Origin: Ruegeria lacuscaerulensis
GTDB lineage: Bacteria > Pseudomonadota > Alphaproteobacteria > Rhodobacterales > Rhodobacteraceae
Direction: 5' to 3'
DNA length: 64,000 bases
NCBI RefSeq assembly: GCF_013034685.1
Contig: NZ_WQGO01000005.1
Coordinates: 124,001-188,000 of the forward strand
Part shown: one piece after another, positions 36,099 to 45,902 of the stretch
How the letters are laid out: each line of letters opens with the position of its first letter
Position numbering within the stretch: the stretch's first letter is position 1
Position numbers and translations under genes: made by a program
Notes under the pieces: model-generated
What the model saw: the letters and a program-made list of their open reading frames with translations, nothing else
The model's database searches: none
Told to the model about the DNA's origin: nothing

Positions 36099-37547
36099 AT
36101 GCCTAAGAAGGTGCTGAAGAACATCTCGGAAATCCGCCGGTATTTCCACACCAACAAGGACCCGATCTATTTTGTGTCGGCGACCAATTTCAACTTGTTG
36201 GGGTTGGATGAGTGGGTGATGAACTTCACCTATATCTGCTACATGGATTGCTTTGACGGGCGGCATCCGAACGTGTTCGTGCCCTCTGAGATGCCGCATG
36301 ACGAATTCCAGTCGATCGAAGACATCAACAACTATCTGCTACAGCACAAAGAGGTCATCGACCTGGTCAAGCGGCGCGGTGGCAAGCCCAAGTTCGTGTT
36401 CCTGATGTTCGATGAGACGACCGAGAAACTGGTCAAGGAACTGGGCGGTCAGCTGTGGTTCCCCAAAGCCAAGCTGCGCACCAAATGCGACAACAAGATC
36501 GAAACGGTCCGCATCGGCAACAAGGCGGGTGTGCCGTCGGTGCCCAATACGCTGAGCGTGGTCAAAAGCTATGATCACCTGAAGAAAATTTGCGACAAAG
36601 CCGGGTTGGGGCATGATCTGGTGCTACAATCGGCCTTTGGCGACAGCGGCCACACCACTTTCTTCATCAAATCCGAGGCGGATTTCAACAAACACAAGGA
36701 TGAGATCGTAGGCGAGGGCGAGATCAAGATCATGAAGCGGATCGATTGTCGCGGTGCGGCGATCGAGGCCTGCGCGACGTCCGAAGGCACTATTGTGGGA
36801 CCGCTGATGACCGAGCTCGTGGGCTTCAACGAACTCACCCCCTATCGCGGCGGTTGGTGCGGGAACGAGATATTCTCGACTGCCTTCCCACCCAAGGCGC
36901 GCGAACAGGCGCGGCAGCTGACCTTCCAGTTCGGCGAGGAACTGCGCAAATCCGGTTATCGTGGCTATTTCGAACTGGATTTCCTGATCGACAAGAAAAC
37001 CGATGAGCTGTGGCTGGGTGAGTTGAACCCGCGCATCACTGGGGCCAGTTCGATGACCAACCATGCGGCTTTTGCCCATGCCGACGCGCCCCTGTTCCTG
37101 TTCCACCTGCTGGAATTTTCGAAGAAGCCCTTCGAGTTGGATGTCGAGGAACTGAACGCCCGTTGGGCCGACCCTGACATGATCGACAGCTGGTCGCAGA
37201 TGGTGATCAAGCATACCGATGACAGCGTCGACCGCATCACGCAGGCCCCGCAATCGGGCATCTACAAGATGCTCGAAGATGGCCGTGTGGTGTTTGACCG
37301 CTTCGACTATCACCGCCGCGCAGTGGGAGAGAATGAGGCGTTCTTTCTGCGCATCTCAAATGTCGGCGACTACCGCTATGAAGGGGCCGATCTGGGCATT
37401 CTGGTGACGCGGGGACGGTCAATGACCAAGGGGTTCAAGCTGACGGACAAGTCGAAAAAGTGGATTCACGGCATCACGTCGGCCTACGCCGCCGAACCGC
37501 TGCCAGCCGCGCAGCCGATGGAAGATCCTGCGTTCAAAATCATGTAG
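36099..37547 (+). CDS. ATP-grasp ligase, biotin-carboxylase-like annotation
   Basis: A 482-residue ATP-grasp enzyme. The nucleotide- and metal-binding elements are at VLQSAFGDSGHTTFFI, IKIMKRIDCRG and ELDFLIDKKTDELWLGELNPRITGASSMTNHAA, where the E-x-N pattern would bind magnesium. Such proteins are often labelled biotin carboxylase, but the biotin-dependent partner subunits are absent and a carboxylate-amine ligase is as likely. In this context it could join an amino acid to the amine made by the decarboxylase; that is inference. The ~120-residue N-terminal domain (FVSATNFNLLGLDEWVMNF) is family-specific. It starts 17 bp after the decarboxylase and ends 8 bp before the next gene. Confidence 0.8.
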   Translation: MPKKVLKNISEIRRYFHTNKDPIYFVSATNFNLLGLDEWVMNFTYICYMDCFDGRHPNVFVPSEMPHDEFQSIEDINNYLLQHKEVIDLVKRRGGKPKFVFLMFDETTEKLVKELGGQLWFPKAKLRTKCDNKIETVRIGNKAGVPSVPNTLSVVKSYDHLKKICDKAGLGHDLVLQSAFGDSGHTTFFIKSEADFNKHKDEIVGEGEIKIMKRIDCRGAAIEACATSEGTIVGPLMTELVGFNELTPYRGGWCGNEIFSTAFPPKAREQARQLTFQFGEELRKSGYRGYFELDFLIDKKTDELWLGELNPRITGASSMTNHAAFAHADAPLFLFHLLEFSKKPFELDVEELNARWADPDMIDSWSQMVIKHTDDSVDRITQAPQSGIYKMLEDGRVVFDRFDYHRRAVGENEAFFLRISNVGDYRYEGADLGILVTRGRSMTKGFKLTDKSKKWIHGITSAYAAEPLPAAQPMEDPAFKIM

Positions 37548-37555
37548 AAGGCCTC

Positions 37556-38545
37556 ATGGCGCTTGTTTTTCGCTCAATCGACGAGGAACAGCCCGGTCCC
37601 AAGCTGGCCGGGCTGTTTGCCGAATACTGGCCCGCCTACCATAAATGGTGGGTGCAAGAGGGGTATTCGGCGCGGCCCACCTATCGCGAATGCTTGCGAG
37701 CGTTGCAAACGCACATGCCCGAGATCCTGCCGCTATATGAAGAGGTGGTTGAACTGGTGGGCGGCAGCGACAGTCAGGCGCGGTTTCTCAGCTTTTATTG
37801 CCCGCCCAAATATCTGTCGGGGTGTAGCCAGGCGATCTGGCGTGGCAAGACACCCATTTTGGTGCGCAACTACGACTACCACCCCAAAACCTTTGACGCT
37901 GCATTGTTGAAAACCCGCTGGGGCGGGCGCGGCGTGATCGGGATGAGCGATGGCATTCTGGGCCTGCTGGATGGCATCAACGATACCGGCCTTGCGGTCT
38001 CATTGACCTTTGGCGGTCGGCGCGAGGTGGGCGACGGCTTCGGCGTGCCGCTGATCTTGCGCTATGTGTTGCAGACCTGTGAGACCACGGCACAAGCGGT
38101 AGATGCGCTCTGCCGCATTCCCTGCCACATGAGCTATAACGTCACCGTTCTGGACGCGAAATACAATCACAGCACGGTCTATCTTGCCCCTGACCGGCAC
38201 CCTCAAATCTCAGATGTGCCGGTGGCGACAAACCATCAGGGGCAGGTTGAGTGGTCCAAACATGCGCGGTTTACCGCAACGGTCGAACGGGAACGGTTTC
38301 TGCTGAACCGCCTGAACCAGCACCCCGAAAGCGAAAAGCGTTTCATCGACGCGTTCCTGCGCCCGCCGCTTTATTCCACCGCCTTCAAATCCGGGTTCGG
38401 GACGCTTTATACAGCCGTCTACCGGCCCGCGAAGAAACAGCTGCAACTTCTGTGGCCCGGCGCTGCATGGGACGTGTCTTTTGACCTGTTTGCGGAAGAT
38501 GATCTGACCTTGTTGCTGCCCGATGCGGCTGAAGCGGTGGTTTGA
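37556..38545 (+). CDS. C45/AAT-type Ntn hydrolase
   Basis: A 330-residue protein of the acyl-CoA:6-APA acyltransferase (peptidase C45) type. In this family the precursor cleaves itself before a Cys that becomes the N-terminal nucleophile. Here Gly89-Cys90 in PPKYLSGCSQAIW fits that site, followed by RNYDYHP and NDTGLAVSLTFGGRREVGDGFG, both typical. The mature enzyme would hydrolyse or transfer an amide-linked acyl group. The ATG at 37556 follows a GAAGG site and lies 8 bp after the ATP-grasp gene. It is the last gene of the set, which suggests it acts on the amide made by the ligase. Confidence 0.82.
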   Translation: MALVFRSIDEEQPGPKLAGLFAEYWPAYHKWWVQEGYSARPTYRECLRALQTHMPEILPLYEEVVELVGGSDSQARFLSFYCPPKYLSGCSQAIWRGKTPILVRNYDYHPKTFDAALLKTRWGGRGVIGMSDGILGLLDGINDTGLAVSLTFGGRREVGDGFGVPLILRYVLQTCETTAQAVDALCRIPCHMSYNVTVLDAKYNHSTVYLAPDRHPQISDVPVATNHQGQVEWSKHARFTATVERERFLLNRLNQHPESEKRFIDAFLRPPLYSTAFKSGFGTLYTAVYRPAKKQLQLLWPGAAWDVSFDLFAEDDLTLLLPDAAEAVV

Positions 38546-38643
38546 CGTCAGGTTTACGGGCCGTATCCTCAGGGAAGACACTGTGTGTTTCGACATTAAG
38601 TGCCAGTAATGCCCGGGCTAGATTCGCGTTCTGGCTCGATCCG

Positions 38644-40623
38644 TTACAATCGGATGCGCTTCCTTTTCCGGAACTGCAATTTCACCCAGGCGAATGCGAT
38701 CGGGTTTAGCTGAGCAACGTAGCCAGCCCTCCACCGGCTGCCTTTCGCATTTCGGTAATGAGATTTGCGTTCGCCAACGCGGGTCAAGCTTTCTCCGGTG
38801 GTATCGCCCACACCTGAAAATATGCGGACCTTGTTGAAGCGGACGGCATCGTGGCGGTGCGGTTTGCTTAGAAACTGTCGAAGATCCTTTTCGTCCCTTG
38901 GATCGGCATATTTAGCGAGCACATCGATGGGTATGGCCGAAGTGACCGACTTGATGGCACGCAGCGCGCCATCCTGAATCTTTTTGGCGCGTTGGAGGTT
39001 TTCAGCTTCTGCCGTACTGACGTCAGACGTCTTCCAAGCGATTTCGCCCTGCGGTTTTTCCTGTAGACCCAGAACGCTGCCATGATCGGCAGAAAAGAAG
39101 AATTCTACGATATCGCGGAAGTCTTCGACCCAAGGATACATGAACAGAGGAAGGCCATTGGACGCGGCGAAACTTTCGTACTCCAGCCCATTTCGGCGCA
39201 GAATAGAGGCAGCCTGAGCGCTCGTGCCAAAATAAAGACCCAGAACATGTGCGTCCTTGCCGATAATCTCATCAATAGACCGCTGTAAACTGCCGCGCCA
39301 CCCGACGTCGAAGATGGCTGTGTGTGTGCCTTCAGGGAAGACCGAGCGGTAGTAGGTGGACAGAACCTCCTTTTCATGCGCGAAAGATTGATAGAAAGCG
39401 TCAGGGTTTTCACGCAACAGATTCAGGATGGTGCGGCGGCGCTCTTTTGTCAGTTCGTCCGTGCCAGATAGGCCAGCGTCTGCAAATAGAGATTTCAACA
39501 GCGGGCCTGCGGAAATCTTCCCGAGAAACTCGTCCAGCGTTTGCGATCCCTCAAGCGTGGCATGCAACATTCCCGCGATTGTATCAGGGTCTAACTCGGT
39601 AAAAGGAAGGGTCAACAAACGCCGGGAAGCAGCGACATATTGAGTTTCATATCCTTGCGGCCAAAGCAGATCGAAAACAGCTTTTGGAAACATTCCATCC
39701 CGTGCCAGAAACGCGAGCCGCGAAATACCTTGTTTGTCCATTTCCCGCTTTATCCAAATCAACAGCGATGTAATGAGCGGAGCAATCATCAAGGCGCCAA
39801 ACGCTTCAAGATACTGGTCGTCGGACAGTTTTCGAAAGTCGACATTTTCCGAGTCGTAGTGATGTGTTTCCAAGTAGTTGGCGGTGAAAATCTGTGAGAT
39901 CGGCTGCGTTCCATTCAGCAGACTAGTGTGTCGCCGGGGTTTTGGAGATCGCGTTGGCAGGTCTTTGCTGGCCAGTAGCACATGCGATATGAACCCTGCC
40001 TGCGTCGCCATTTTCCCGTCTGCATGACGGTTGTCGCCAATGTGGAGGATCTGGTTGCGAGGTACATCAAAATGCGCTGCGACGTCGTCAAACAGGCTGC
40101 CCGTGTGCTTGGTCTTACCCTGTTCACCGGAGACGAAGACGCGCTCCCATCCGGTTATACCCTTTTGCGTCAGGAGATCTTCCAACTCGTCTTTCGGCAG
40201 GTACATGTCCGAGGTGATCACCCAGCGCGACTTACTGTCCTGAATACGAGTCAGAAGTTTCCTGCCCAGGCTGGTCACATGCAATAGATCGCGTTCAGTC
40301 CGAAGTTCCAGCTGTTTGATCTTGTCAGCCTGATCTTTTGTGCAATTTGTCAGTTGCGCGAAACAGGCATAGATCTGATCCAGTGTCACGTCTTCGATCC
40401 GCTGTGCGGAAGCATCCTCTCGCGCCATTGCCTCGGCGCCAGTGCGATAGTCTTTGAAATGTTGGGTAGCTAGGAGGACCTCAGGATGATCCGCTATGAA
40501 TTCGAACAGATCAACAGGAGACTTGCAGTGGCGGAACAGAAGCGTGTCGAAAATATCGACCGATAGAAAATTAAAGGAATCGACGCGTTCGAGCAGTTGA
40601 TCGCTTGGAGCCAAGTTGTTCAT
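38644..40623 (-). CDS. HAD-superfamily hydrolase of polysaccharide clusters
   Basis: A 659-residue protein. The N-terminal ~220 residues are a HAD domain: nucleophile motif SVDIFDTLLF, WVITSDMYLP (motif II) and HIGDNRHADGKMATQAG (motif IV). The remaining ~430 residues include a segment (RLAFLARDGMFPKAVFDLLWP) seen in large HAD proteins of surface-glycan loci and an IFDVGWRGSLQRSI motif, but no known enzyme activity is assigned. It is the last gene of the minus-strand polysaccharide cluster. A phosphatase or glycan-chain processing role is inference. Confidence 0.75.
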   Translation of the reverse strand: MNNLAPSDQLLERVDSFNFLSVDIFDTLLFRHCKSPVDLFEFIADHPEVLLATQHFKDYRTGAEAMAREDASAQRIEDVTLDQIYACFAQLTNCTKDQADKIKQLELRTERDLLHVTSLGRKLLTRIQDSKSRWVITSDMYLPKDELEDLLTQKGITGWERVFVSGEQGKTKHTGSLFDDVAAHFDVPRNQILHIGDNRHADGKMATQAGFISHVLLASKDLPTRSPKPRRHTSLLNGTQPISQIFTANYLETHHYDSENVDFRKLSDDQYLEAFGALMIAPLITSLLIWIKREMDKQGISRLAFLARDGMFPKAVFDLLWPQGYETQYVAASRRLLTLPFTELDPDTIAGMLHATLEGSQTLDEFLGKISAGPLLKSLFADAGLSGTDELTKERRRTILNLLRENPDAFYQSFAHEKEVLSTYYRSVFPEGTHTAIFDVGWRGSLQRSIDEIIGKDAHVLGLYFGTSAQAASILRRNGLEYESFAASNGLPLFMYPWVEDFRDIVEFFFSADHGSVLGLQEKPQGEIAWKTSDVSTAEAENLQRAKKIQDGALRAIKSVTSAIPIDVLAKYADPRDEKDLRQFLSKPHRHDAVRFNKVRIFSGVGDTTGESLTRVGERKSHYRNAKGSRWRAGYVAQLNPIAFAWVKLQFRKRKRIRL

Positions 40624-40797
40624 ACCTGTTATTTAAGTTCGAGCCCTGTTGAAGGTGGCAACCAATTGAAACCGGGATCTGACCACCGCATTTTATCGCG
40701 GAAATGCGCCGGCCTTCAATGTATCGGTCCGCTCAGGCGCCGAGCCCAAGTGGTTTTTCCGCAGGCTCGTACGTTAGTTGAACCTGCGGGAATTATC

Positions 40798-41772
40798 TTA
40801 TTTTGGACGACAGACCACTGCATCATGCACATGCCCGAAGCCTTTAGGAATAATCTCGACGACTTCCACGAATTTTGACCAGTGGTTTTGAATGTACTGG
40901 GGTGTATGGCCAATATCGCGATAATATTCCGGGTCGGTTACGTCTGCGATGTCTGGGTTCGGGTCGGGTGCGTCTACGATGCCTTGCAACATGTAGTGTT
41001 CGACCGCGTAGGGGTTTTTCGACCACTCGGCGGTCGACACGCTATACGGGCCGTGAACAGACAGAACCATCAAGCCACGGGTTATGCGCGACAATTCTTG
41101 GAGCCAGTGATTTTGGTCAGGTTCTGCAAGATGGGTCAGCACACTATGAGAGTAGACCAGATCGAATTGATCGTCATCGTAAGGAGTTGCGCTGTATGGA
41201 TCGAGCACTGTGTAGTCCCCGAACGGCATGTTCTCCTTGCAATAGGCAATATTGACAGGGTCAACGTCGGCGCCAAACAAGTTTGGTTTCAGTATGTCGG
41301 GGATATGTCTGGCGATGCGTCCGCAACCGACGCCCCAATCAAGTGTAACGGTGTCCTTGGTTAGCGGCAGCCCCATAACCTCGCTGATGTTCATGACAAC
41401 GGTCATGTCTTCTATGCCGCCTGAAATAAACGACTTATTCAGCGCATCCGGTTCAGATCCATCTGTGCCCACGACACAGGGATTATACTTACCCTGTATC
41501 CTGCCAATATTGTCGCGCGACGGTATGGGGGTTTCGTAGTCAGGAGCAATGTCGACATTGGGTGTCCGAGCCAGCGGCCATGTAGCAGCAACCGCGCTCC
41601 AGTTCCCTACGATCGCCTTGTGTAGATTCAAGGCAAGTTCCGCAGGTTGCGCTGGATAAAGCGAACCGTCACCTGTCAGCGCCTGTTTTAGCTCGCTAAC
41701 TTGTGCGATCAATTCGTCAACGCTGCGCTTGATGTGTTTGTTTCGAATCCGCGATTTCATAGGGTTTTTCAT
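40798..41772 (-). CDS. Class I SAM-dependent methyltransferase
   Basis: A 324-residue protein. The SAM-binding motif I reads TLDWGVGCGRIARHIPD, then NLFGADVDPVNIAYCKENMPFGDY and DLVYSHSVLTHLAEPDQNHWLQELSRI, the usual acidic and post-motif segments. The N-terminal ~110 residues look helical and may target the protein to a sugar or lipid acceptor. It is in the sugar-nucleotide cluster and may methylate the glycan or its precursor. A D-arm-like stretch of bases lies upstream but is not a tRNA gene. Confidence 0.85.
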   Translation of the reverse strand: MKNPMKSRIRNKHIKRSVDELIAQVSELKQALTGDGSLYPAQPAELALNLHKAIVGNWSAVAATWPLARTPNVDIAPDYETPIPSRDNIGRIQGKYNPCVVGTDGSEPDALNKSFISGGIEDMTVVMNISEVMGLPLTKDTVTLDWGVGCGRIARHIPDILKPNLFGADVDPVNIAYCKENMPFGDYTVLDPYSATPYDDDQFDLVYSHSVLTHLAEPDQNHWLQELSRITRGLMVLSVHGPYSVSTAEWSKNPYAVEHYMLQGIVDAPDPNPDIADVTDPEYYRDIGHTPQYIQNHWSKFVEVVEIIPKGFGHVHDAVVCRPK

Positions 41773-41881
41773 CTTACGGTGCCTTCCGTGTGCTCTACCG
41801 GCTATGCCACAATATTCTGAGTATCAAAATCGGGTAACTTCCGAAGCTGACCTGCAGAAATCCTGGGCCAGTTTCCGCAAA

Positions 41882-42439
41882 TTACTCAGTTTCTTTTACT
41901 GCATGGGTCGAACTGTCCAGATCGTTCCACGTTTGGTCTTTCTGCGAAACTTCCTGAGCTGCCATAGGCCAATTGATGCCGATCGCCGGATCATCCCAAC
42001 GCAGACCACGCTCACTTTCCGGCGCGTATGCCGAGCTGACCGGATAGATAATTTCCGTGTCATCAGTAAGGCTCATGAAGCCGTGGGCGAAGCCTTTCGG
42101 CACATACATCATCTTGCGGTTCTCAGCGGTAAGTTCAGCGCCGAACCATTGACCGAACGTCTTTGACCCATCCCGAAGATCGACGATGACATCGAAGATC
42201 GCACCTTTTACGCAGCGCATCAGCTTGACCTCGGCGTGGGGGGGAAGTTGATAATGCATACCCCGCACTGTGCCCTTCGACATGGTCAATGAATTGTTGA
42301 TCTGCACGAACTTTCCGACAAGGCCATGTGCTTTGAACTCGTCCTCGCAGAACATGCGGGCAAAGAAGCCGCGGTCATCGCCGCGTTTTTCCAGCTCGAT
42401 CAGGTAAGCCCCTTCAAGCGGGGTCGGGGTGAACAGCAT
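41882..42439 (-). CDS. rfbC: RmlC-type sugar 3,5-epimerase
   Basis: A 185-residue cupin epimerase. Signature segments are GAYLIELEKRGDDRGFFARMF, FVQINNSLTMSKGTVRGMHYQ with the catalytic His, VKGAIFDVIVDLRDGS and YVPKGFAHGFMSL. It inverts C3 and C5 of a 4-keto-6-deoxy sugar nucleotide. It follows the SDR gene directly. Because the adjacent nucleotidyltransferase is a cytidylyltransferase, its substrate may be CDP- rather than dTDP-linked. Confidence 0.88.
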   Translation of the reverse strand: MLFTPTPLEGAYLIELEKRGDDRGFFARMFCEDEFKAHGLVGKFVQINNSLTMSKGTVRGMHYQLPPHAEVKLMRCVKGAIFDVIVDLRDGSKTFGQWFGAELTAENRKMMYVPKGFAHGFMSLTDDTEIIYPVSSAYAPESERGLRWDDPAIGINWPMAAQEVSQKDQTWNDLDSSTHAVKETE

Positions 42440-43495
42440 TTACAGCGACCCCCAGCGAAGATCACGCGACAAACGTCCGCTGTCGATATGCGCACGCAGC
42501 GCGTTCAGGCGGATGAAGGACGAACTGCGGAAATCAGTGTCGCCAAAGCCGAAATGTTCCAGCCCTGCGCGCAGACGTTCGATGGATTGCTCGAGCGTCA
42601 CTTGCGGGATGGACTCGGGGGCCAGCGATTTGAACAGCGCGAAGTCAACCTGGTACGAGCGTTTGTCGGGCGGCGCGTCGGTATTGATCTCGACCACGGT
42701 GCCGGGGAATTGTGCTTTGACCTTTTCGGCCAGCTCAGAGATACGCACATTGCTTTCGTCACGTCCGGCATTCACGGCCAGGAATTTACCGCCATTCGAC
42801 GTTTCGCGCAGAGCTGCCCATTCAATGGCGCGAGCCATGTCCTCGACATCGATCAAGGGCCGCCACGGCGTTCCGTCGCTGAGAACGACGATCTTGTTGG
42901 TAGCCATGGCGCAGGCCACGAAGTCGTTCAGCACTAGATCCAGACGCAGCCTGTCGGACATGCCGCAGGCAGTTGCGAACCGCAAAGAGGTCAGGGTCAT
43001 GTCGCCCAAATCGGCCTCTTGCAGGTCAAGCTCGGTGCCTATTTTGGACCGGGCATAGGCGGTTTGCGGGGCGGTAGCGTCGGTTTCCTTGCGCGGGCCG
43101 CCCTCTGCCGCGCCGTACATGGAACAGGAGGAGGCAAAGACGAAATTCGATACGCCACATTCGGCGGCAAGCTTGGCCAGCCGAACGCTTGCGGCGCGGT
43201 TGATGTCATGGGTGACTGTTTCGAATTCTTTGCCCATGGGGTCGTTGGAAACGGCGGCCAGATGGACCACCGCGTCGCAGCCCGCAAGATGGTCAGCGGT
43301 GATGTCGCGTGTGTCGCCATAGTGCTGTGTGTCATACACGATTTCGGGCAGGAAATCGGACCCGGTCAGCGAATGCGAGAAAAAGCCCGCGTCATACCCG
43401 ACCAGATGCAGGTCCGCGTGTCGCTGTTTCAGAAAACGCCCCAGAACGGGGCCGACATAACCTGTGTTTCCGGTCACTAGGATTTTCTTAGACAT
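42440..43495 (-). CDS. NAD-dependent sugar-nucleotide epimerase/dehydratase
   Basis: A 351-residue extended SDR. The NAD-binding motif is VTGNTGYVGPVL near the N-terminus, with VVHLAAVSNDPMG, FASSCSMYG and the catalytic YARSK (Tyr-x3-Lys). Substrate is a sugar nucleotide, but whether it is a 4,6-dehydratase, a reductase or an epimerase cannot be read with certainty. It lies between rfbF and rfbC in one operon, with zero to six bases between genes. Confidence 0.85.
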   Translation of the reverse strand: MSKKILVTGNTGYVGPVLGRFLKQRHADLHLVGYDAGFFSHSLTGSDFLPEIVYDTQHYGDTRDITADHLAGCDAVVHLAAVSNDPMGKEFETVTHDINRAASVRLAKLAAECGVSNFVFASSCSMYGAAEGGPRKETDATAPQTAYARSKIGTELDLQEADLGDMTLTSLRFATACGMSDRLRLDLVLNDFVACAMATNKIVVLSDGTPWRPLIDVEDMARAIEWAALRETSNGGKFLAVNAGRDESNVRISELAEKVKAQFPGTVVEINTDAPPDKRSYQVDFALFKSLAPESIPQVTLEQSIERLRAGLEHFGFGDTDFRSSSFIRLNALRAHIDSGRLSRDLRWGSL

Positions 43496-43501
43496 GCTAC
43501 G

Positions 43502-44272
43502 TCACCACACTTTCCATTTTGCTTCGTTGTTGGACCAAAGACGGTTCAAATGCTCCTTGTCCCGCAGGGTATCCATGGGTTGCCAGAAACCATGGTGGTA
43601 CCAAGCCCGCAACTGATCGTCATTTGCAAGGTTTTCCAGAGGTTCGCGCTCCCAAACCGTGAAGTCATCGTCGATATAGTCCACGATTTTCGGAGAAACG
43701 ATGAAATATCCGCCATTGATCCAGCCGCCGTCGCCAACCGGCTTTTCCTGAAACCCGAGCACCTTCTCGTCTTGAAGGTCCAGTGCGCCAAACCGCCCCG
43801 GAGGCTGAACGGCGGTGACGGTAGCCAGTTTTCCGTGTTGTTTATGGAATTCGATGGCAGCAGTGATGTTAACGTCAGCGACGCCGTCCCCATAGGTGAT
43901 GCACACGGCCTCGTCATCTTTGAAATACCGCGAAGCCCGCTTGATCCGACCACCAATCTGAGAGTTTTCGCCGGTTTCAACCAGTGTAACGGTCCAAGGC
44001 TCGGCTCGCATTTCATGGACGGTCATGCTGTTTTGTTTGATGTCAAAAGTGACGTCGGCATTGTGCAAGAAATAGTTTTGGAAATACTCTTTGATAAAGT
44101 AGCCCTTATATCCCAGGCAAATAACGAAATCATTGATGCCATGGTGGGAATAGGTTTTCATGATATGCCACAAGATCGGTTTGCCGCCTATTTCAACCAT
44201 CGGCTTGGGGCGCAATCCGGTTTCTTCTGCAAGGCGCGTACCGAACCCGCCGGCAAGAATAACAGCCTTCAT
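43502..44272 (-). CDS. rfbF: Glucose-1-phosphate cytidylyltransferase
   Basis: A 256-residue nucleotidyltransferase that makes CDP-glucose. The N-terminus [64 protein letters not shown] is the RfbF signature; the GxGTRL-E-KPM motif binds CTP and metal. TYGDGVADV and [18 protein letters not shown] complete the active site. It supplies the activated sugar for the neighbouring SDR and epimerase genes. No CDP-glucose 4,6-dehydratase of the usual RfbG type was recognised next to it. Confidence 0.93.
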   Translation of the reverse strand: MKAVILAGGFGTRLAEETGLRPKPMVEIGGKPILWHIMKTYSHHGINDFVICLGYKGYFIKEYFQNYFLHNADVTFDIKQNSMTVHEMRAEPWTVTLVETGENSQIGGRIKRASRYFKDDEAVCITYGDGVADVNITAAIEFHKQHGKLATVTAVQPPGRFGALDLQDEKVLGFQEKPVGDGGWINGGYFIVSPKIVDYIDDDFTVWEREPLENLANDDQLRAWYHHGFWQPMDTLRDKEHLNRLWSNNEAKWKVW

Positions 44273-44390
44273 TTTTCTATCTTTCAGTTCCTGGGTGTTT
44301 GGATTTATTGAACGCTAATAATTTCTTCGAGTATTTATTGTGGTTTACGCTTCCCAAATGCTGCTGCCCTTTGCAACAAGTATTCCATTC

Positions 44391-45902
44391 CTACTTTTGT
44401 TGCGTTGGCGCGTCCTTTTGATTGACGGCCGAGTTCAGGCGATCCAGAGCGTCGGCAATTTCCTTTTGCTGCATATCTATCTTCGAAAGCTGGTCGACAG
44501 CCACCGCCTGCCGCTCGATCAGATAACTTTGGCCGGCTAACATGTGTCTCATCCGCATTCGGTTGCGTTTCCGGCTCTGGGTGAGGCGTCTCCAAGTTCT
44601 GACAAACCAATTTTTATGCCGTTCCTGAGCATGATGAAGCGCAGGTGTTGCCGAAAAATCTGGCTGATCGGCAATGCTTGCATCCCACATAACATGGTCT
44701 TTTTCGAAGCGCGCGGGCAAACGCTCGAGCTTTTCGATCAGGCGGCCATAGGTTTGCTGGCTATCATATTCAGCTGCAATTTCGCGCATCATGGCTGATT
44801 TTTCGCTGACAAGCTCCGGGCGATCCGTAATTTGCCGGAATATGGTTTTATACGATTCCGTATCTTTGGGTTTGCAAACGAACAACGCGTCGGAATGCCT
44901 GGTCGAAAAATCATCCCCGGACGTGTTGATCACTGGAATGCCGAAATACATGTAGTCCAGAAAGCGCATTCTGTAGCTTTGCCACGCCTCGAGCGTGTCC
45001 TGGCTGACATTGATCCCAACATCGGCGATGCTCAGATAGTCTTGGACATGTTTACCGCCTTCGTCCCAGTCTTCAAACAGGACAAGGTGATTACCCAGCT
45101 TATCCCGGTACTTGTCCAGAATGGCTCGGAATTGCGCGACGTACTCGTCGTGATCGCGGTTAAAGGGCTGTACAATTCCCATCATGTAGAGCCGCAGCCT
45201 ATGAGACGGGTTTTCGACAGTGAATTCGCAGAACGCTTGGAAAAAAGTGTTGAAGTCTGTCCATTTCCAGATGCCGCCGGAATTCAGAACCATGATGTCA
45301 TCGGGTTCTAGTCCCAGTTTCTGCCGCAGTTTCTGCCGATCAGGGGCCTGTCGCTTGACCTCATCCACGATCCCTTGGGGTGCGACCAGGATACGATCTT
45401 CGTAAGGAAACCGTGCCAGCAGGTGCAGCAGGGAAAACAGCACCTGTTTCATACGGATGTTTTGGGTGACGTAGTAATCCACGTGATAACGGGCCGCGGT
45501 AATCACCCGCCGCAGGTAGTCATGCGTAAACAAGCCGGGATCTTCAACCCAATGCAAAGCGGGCATAATGGCGATGATCTTGGCATTGGGAAATGTCGGC
45601 TTGATGTTGAGAGCGTCGGGAAAAACGCTCACGACAAAATCGACGTCCTTGTTGTTAATATCTGCGGTTTCGCACACATAGTTGGGGTAGGCGCTTACTA
45701 CCTTCACGCGGTATTTTGGGTCCGTAGGTTCCTGCGCTGAGGCCAAGAATACAGTGTGACCGCGTCTGAGCGCTTCGTGCACAAATTGAAACAGGTTCTT
45801 GTCGTGGCTGTAGTTCAAGGCAAGTGGTTTGCCGTTTTCCAGCTTAGGAAACTGGATGTTGTCCAGCAGCGCGAGAGTTGTGAACGTGTGTTTTTGCGAC
45901 AT
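44391..45902 (-). CDS. Glycosyltransferase, GT4-like
   Basis: A 503-residue protein with a GT-B fold character. The acceptor domain has a GxTVFLAS segment (RRGHTVFLASAQEPTDP); the donor domain has VLNSGGIWKWTDFNTFFQAF and the typical SIADVGINVSQDTLEAWQSYRMRFLDYMYFGIPVINTSG, where a conserved Glu follows an acidic loop in GT4 enzymes. The last ~80 residues are basic with a C-terminal helix (RRLTQSRKRNRMRM). It begins next to the epimerase at 45903. Donor and acceptor are unknown; a capsule or exopolysaccharide role fits the neighbours. Confidence 0.8.
   Translation of the reverse strand: MSQKHTFTTLALLDNIQFPKLENGKPLALNYSHDKNLFQFVHEALRRGHTVFLASAQEPTDPKYRVKVVSAYPNYVCETADINNKDVDFVVSVFPDALNIKPTFPNAKIIAIMPALHWVEDPGLFTHDYLRRVITAARYHVDYYVTQNIRMKQVLFSLLHLLARFPYEDRILVAPQGIVDEVKRQAPDRQKLRQKLGLEPDDIMVLNSGGIWKWTDFNTFFQAFCEFTVENPSHRLRLYMMGIVQPFNRDHDEYVAQFRAILDKYRDKLGNHLVLFEDWDEGGKHVQDYLSIADVGINVSQDTLEAWQSYRMRFLDYMYFGIPVINTSGDDFSTRHSDALFVCKPKDTESYKTIFRQITDRPELVSEKSAMMREIAAEYDSQQTYGRLIEKLERLPARFEKDHVMWDASIADQPDFSATPALHHAQERHKNWFVRTWRRLTQSRKRNRMRMRHMLAGQSYLIERQAVAVDQLSKIDMQQKEIADALDRLNSAVNQKDAPTQQK

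Noticed and set aside
41780-41815. A stretch whose reverse complement reads like a tRNA D-arm and anticodon stem (AGCCGGTAGAGC, then ACGG-N6-CCGT).
   Set aside because: No acceptor stem or T-arm can be built around it, and it overlaps the ribosome binding site of a methyltransferase gene. It is most likely coincidence.
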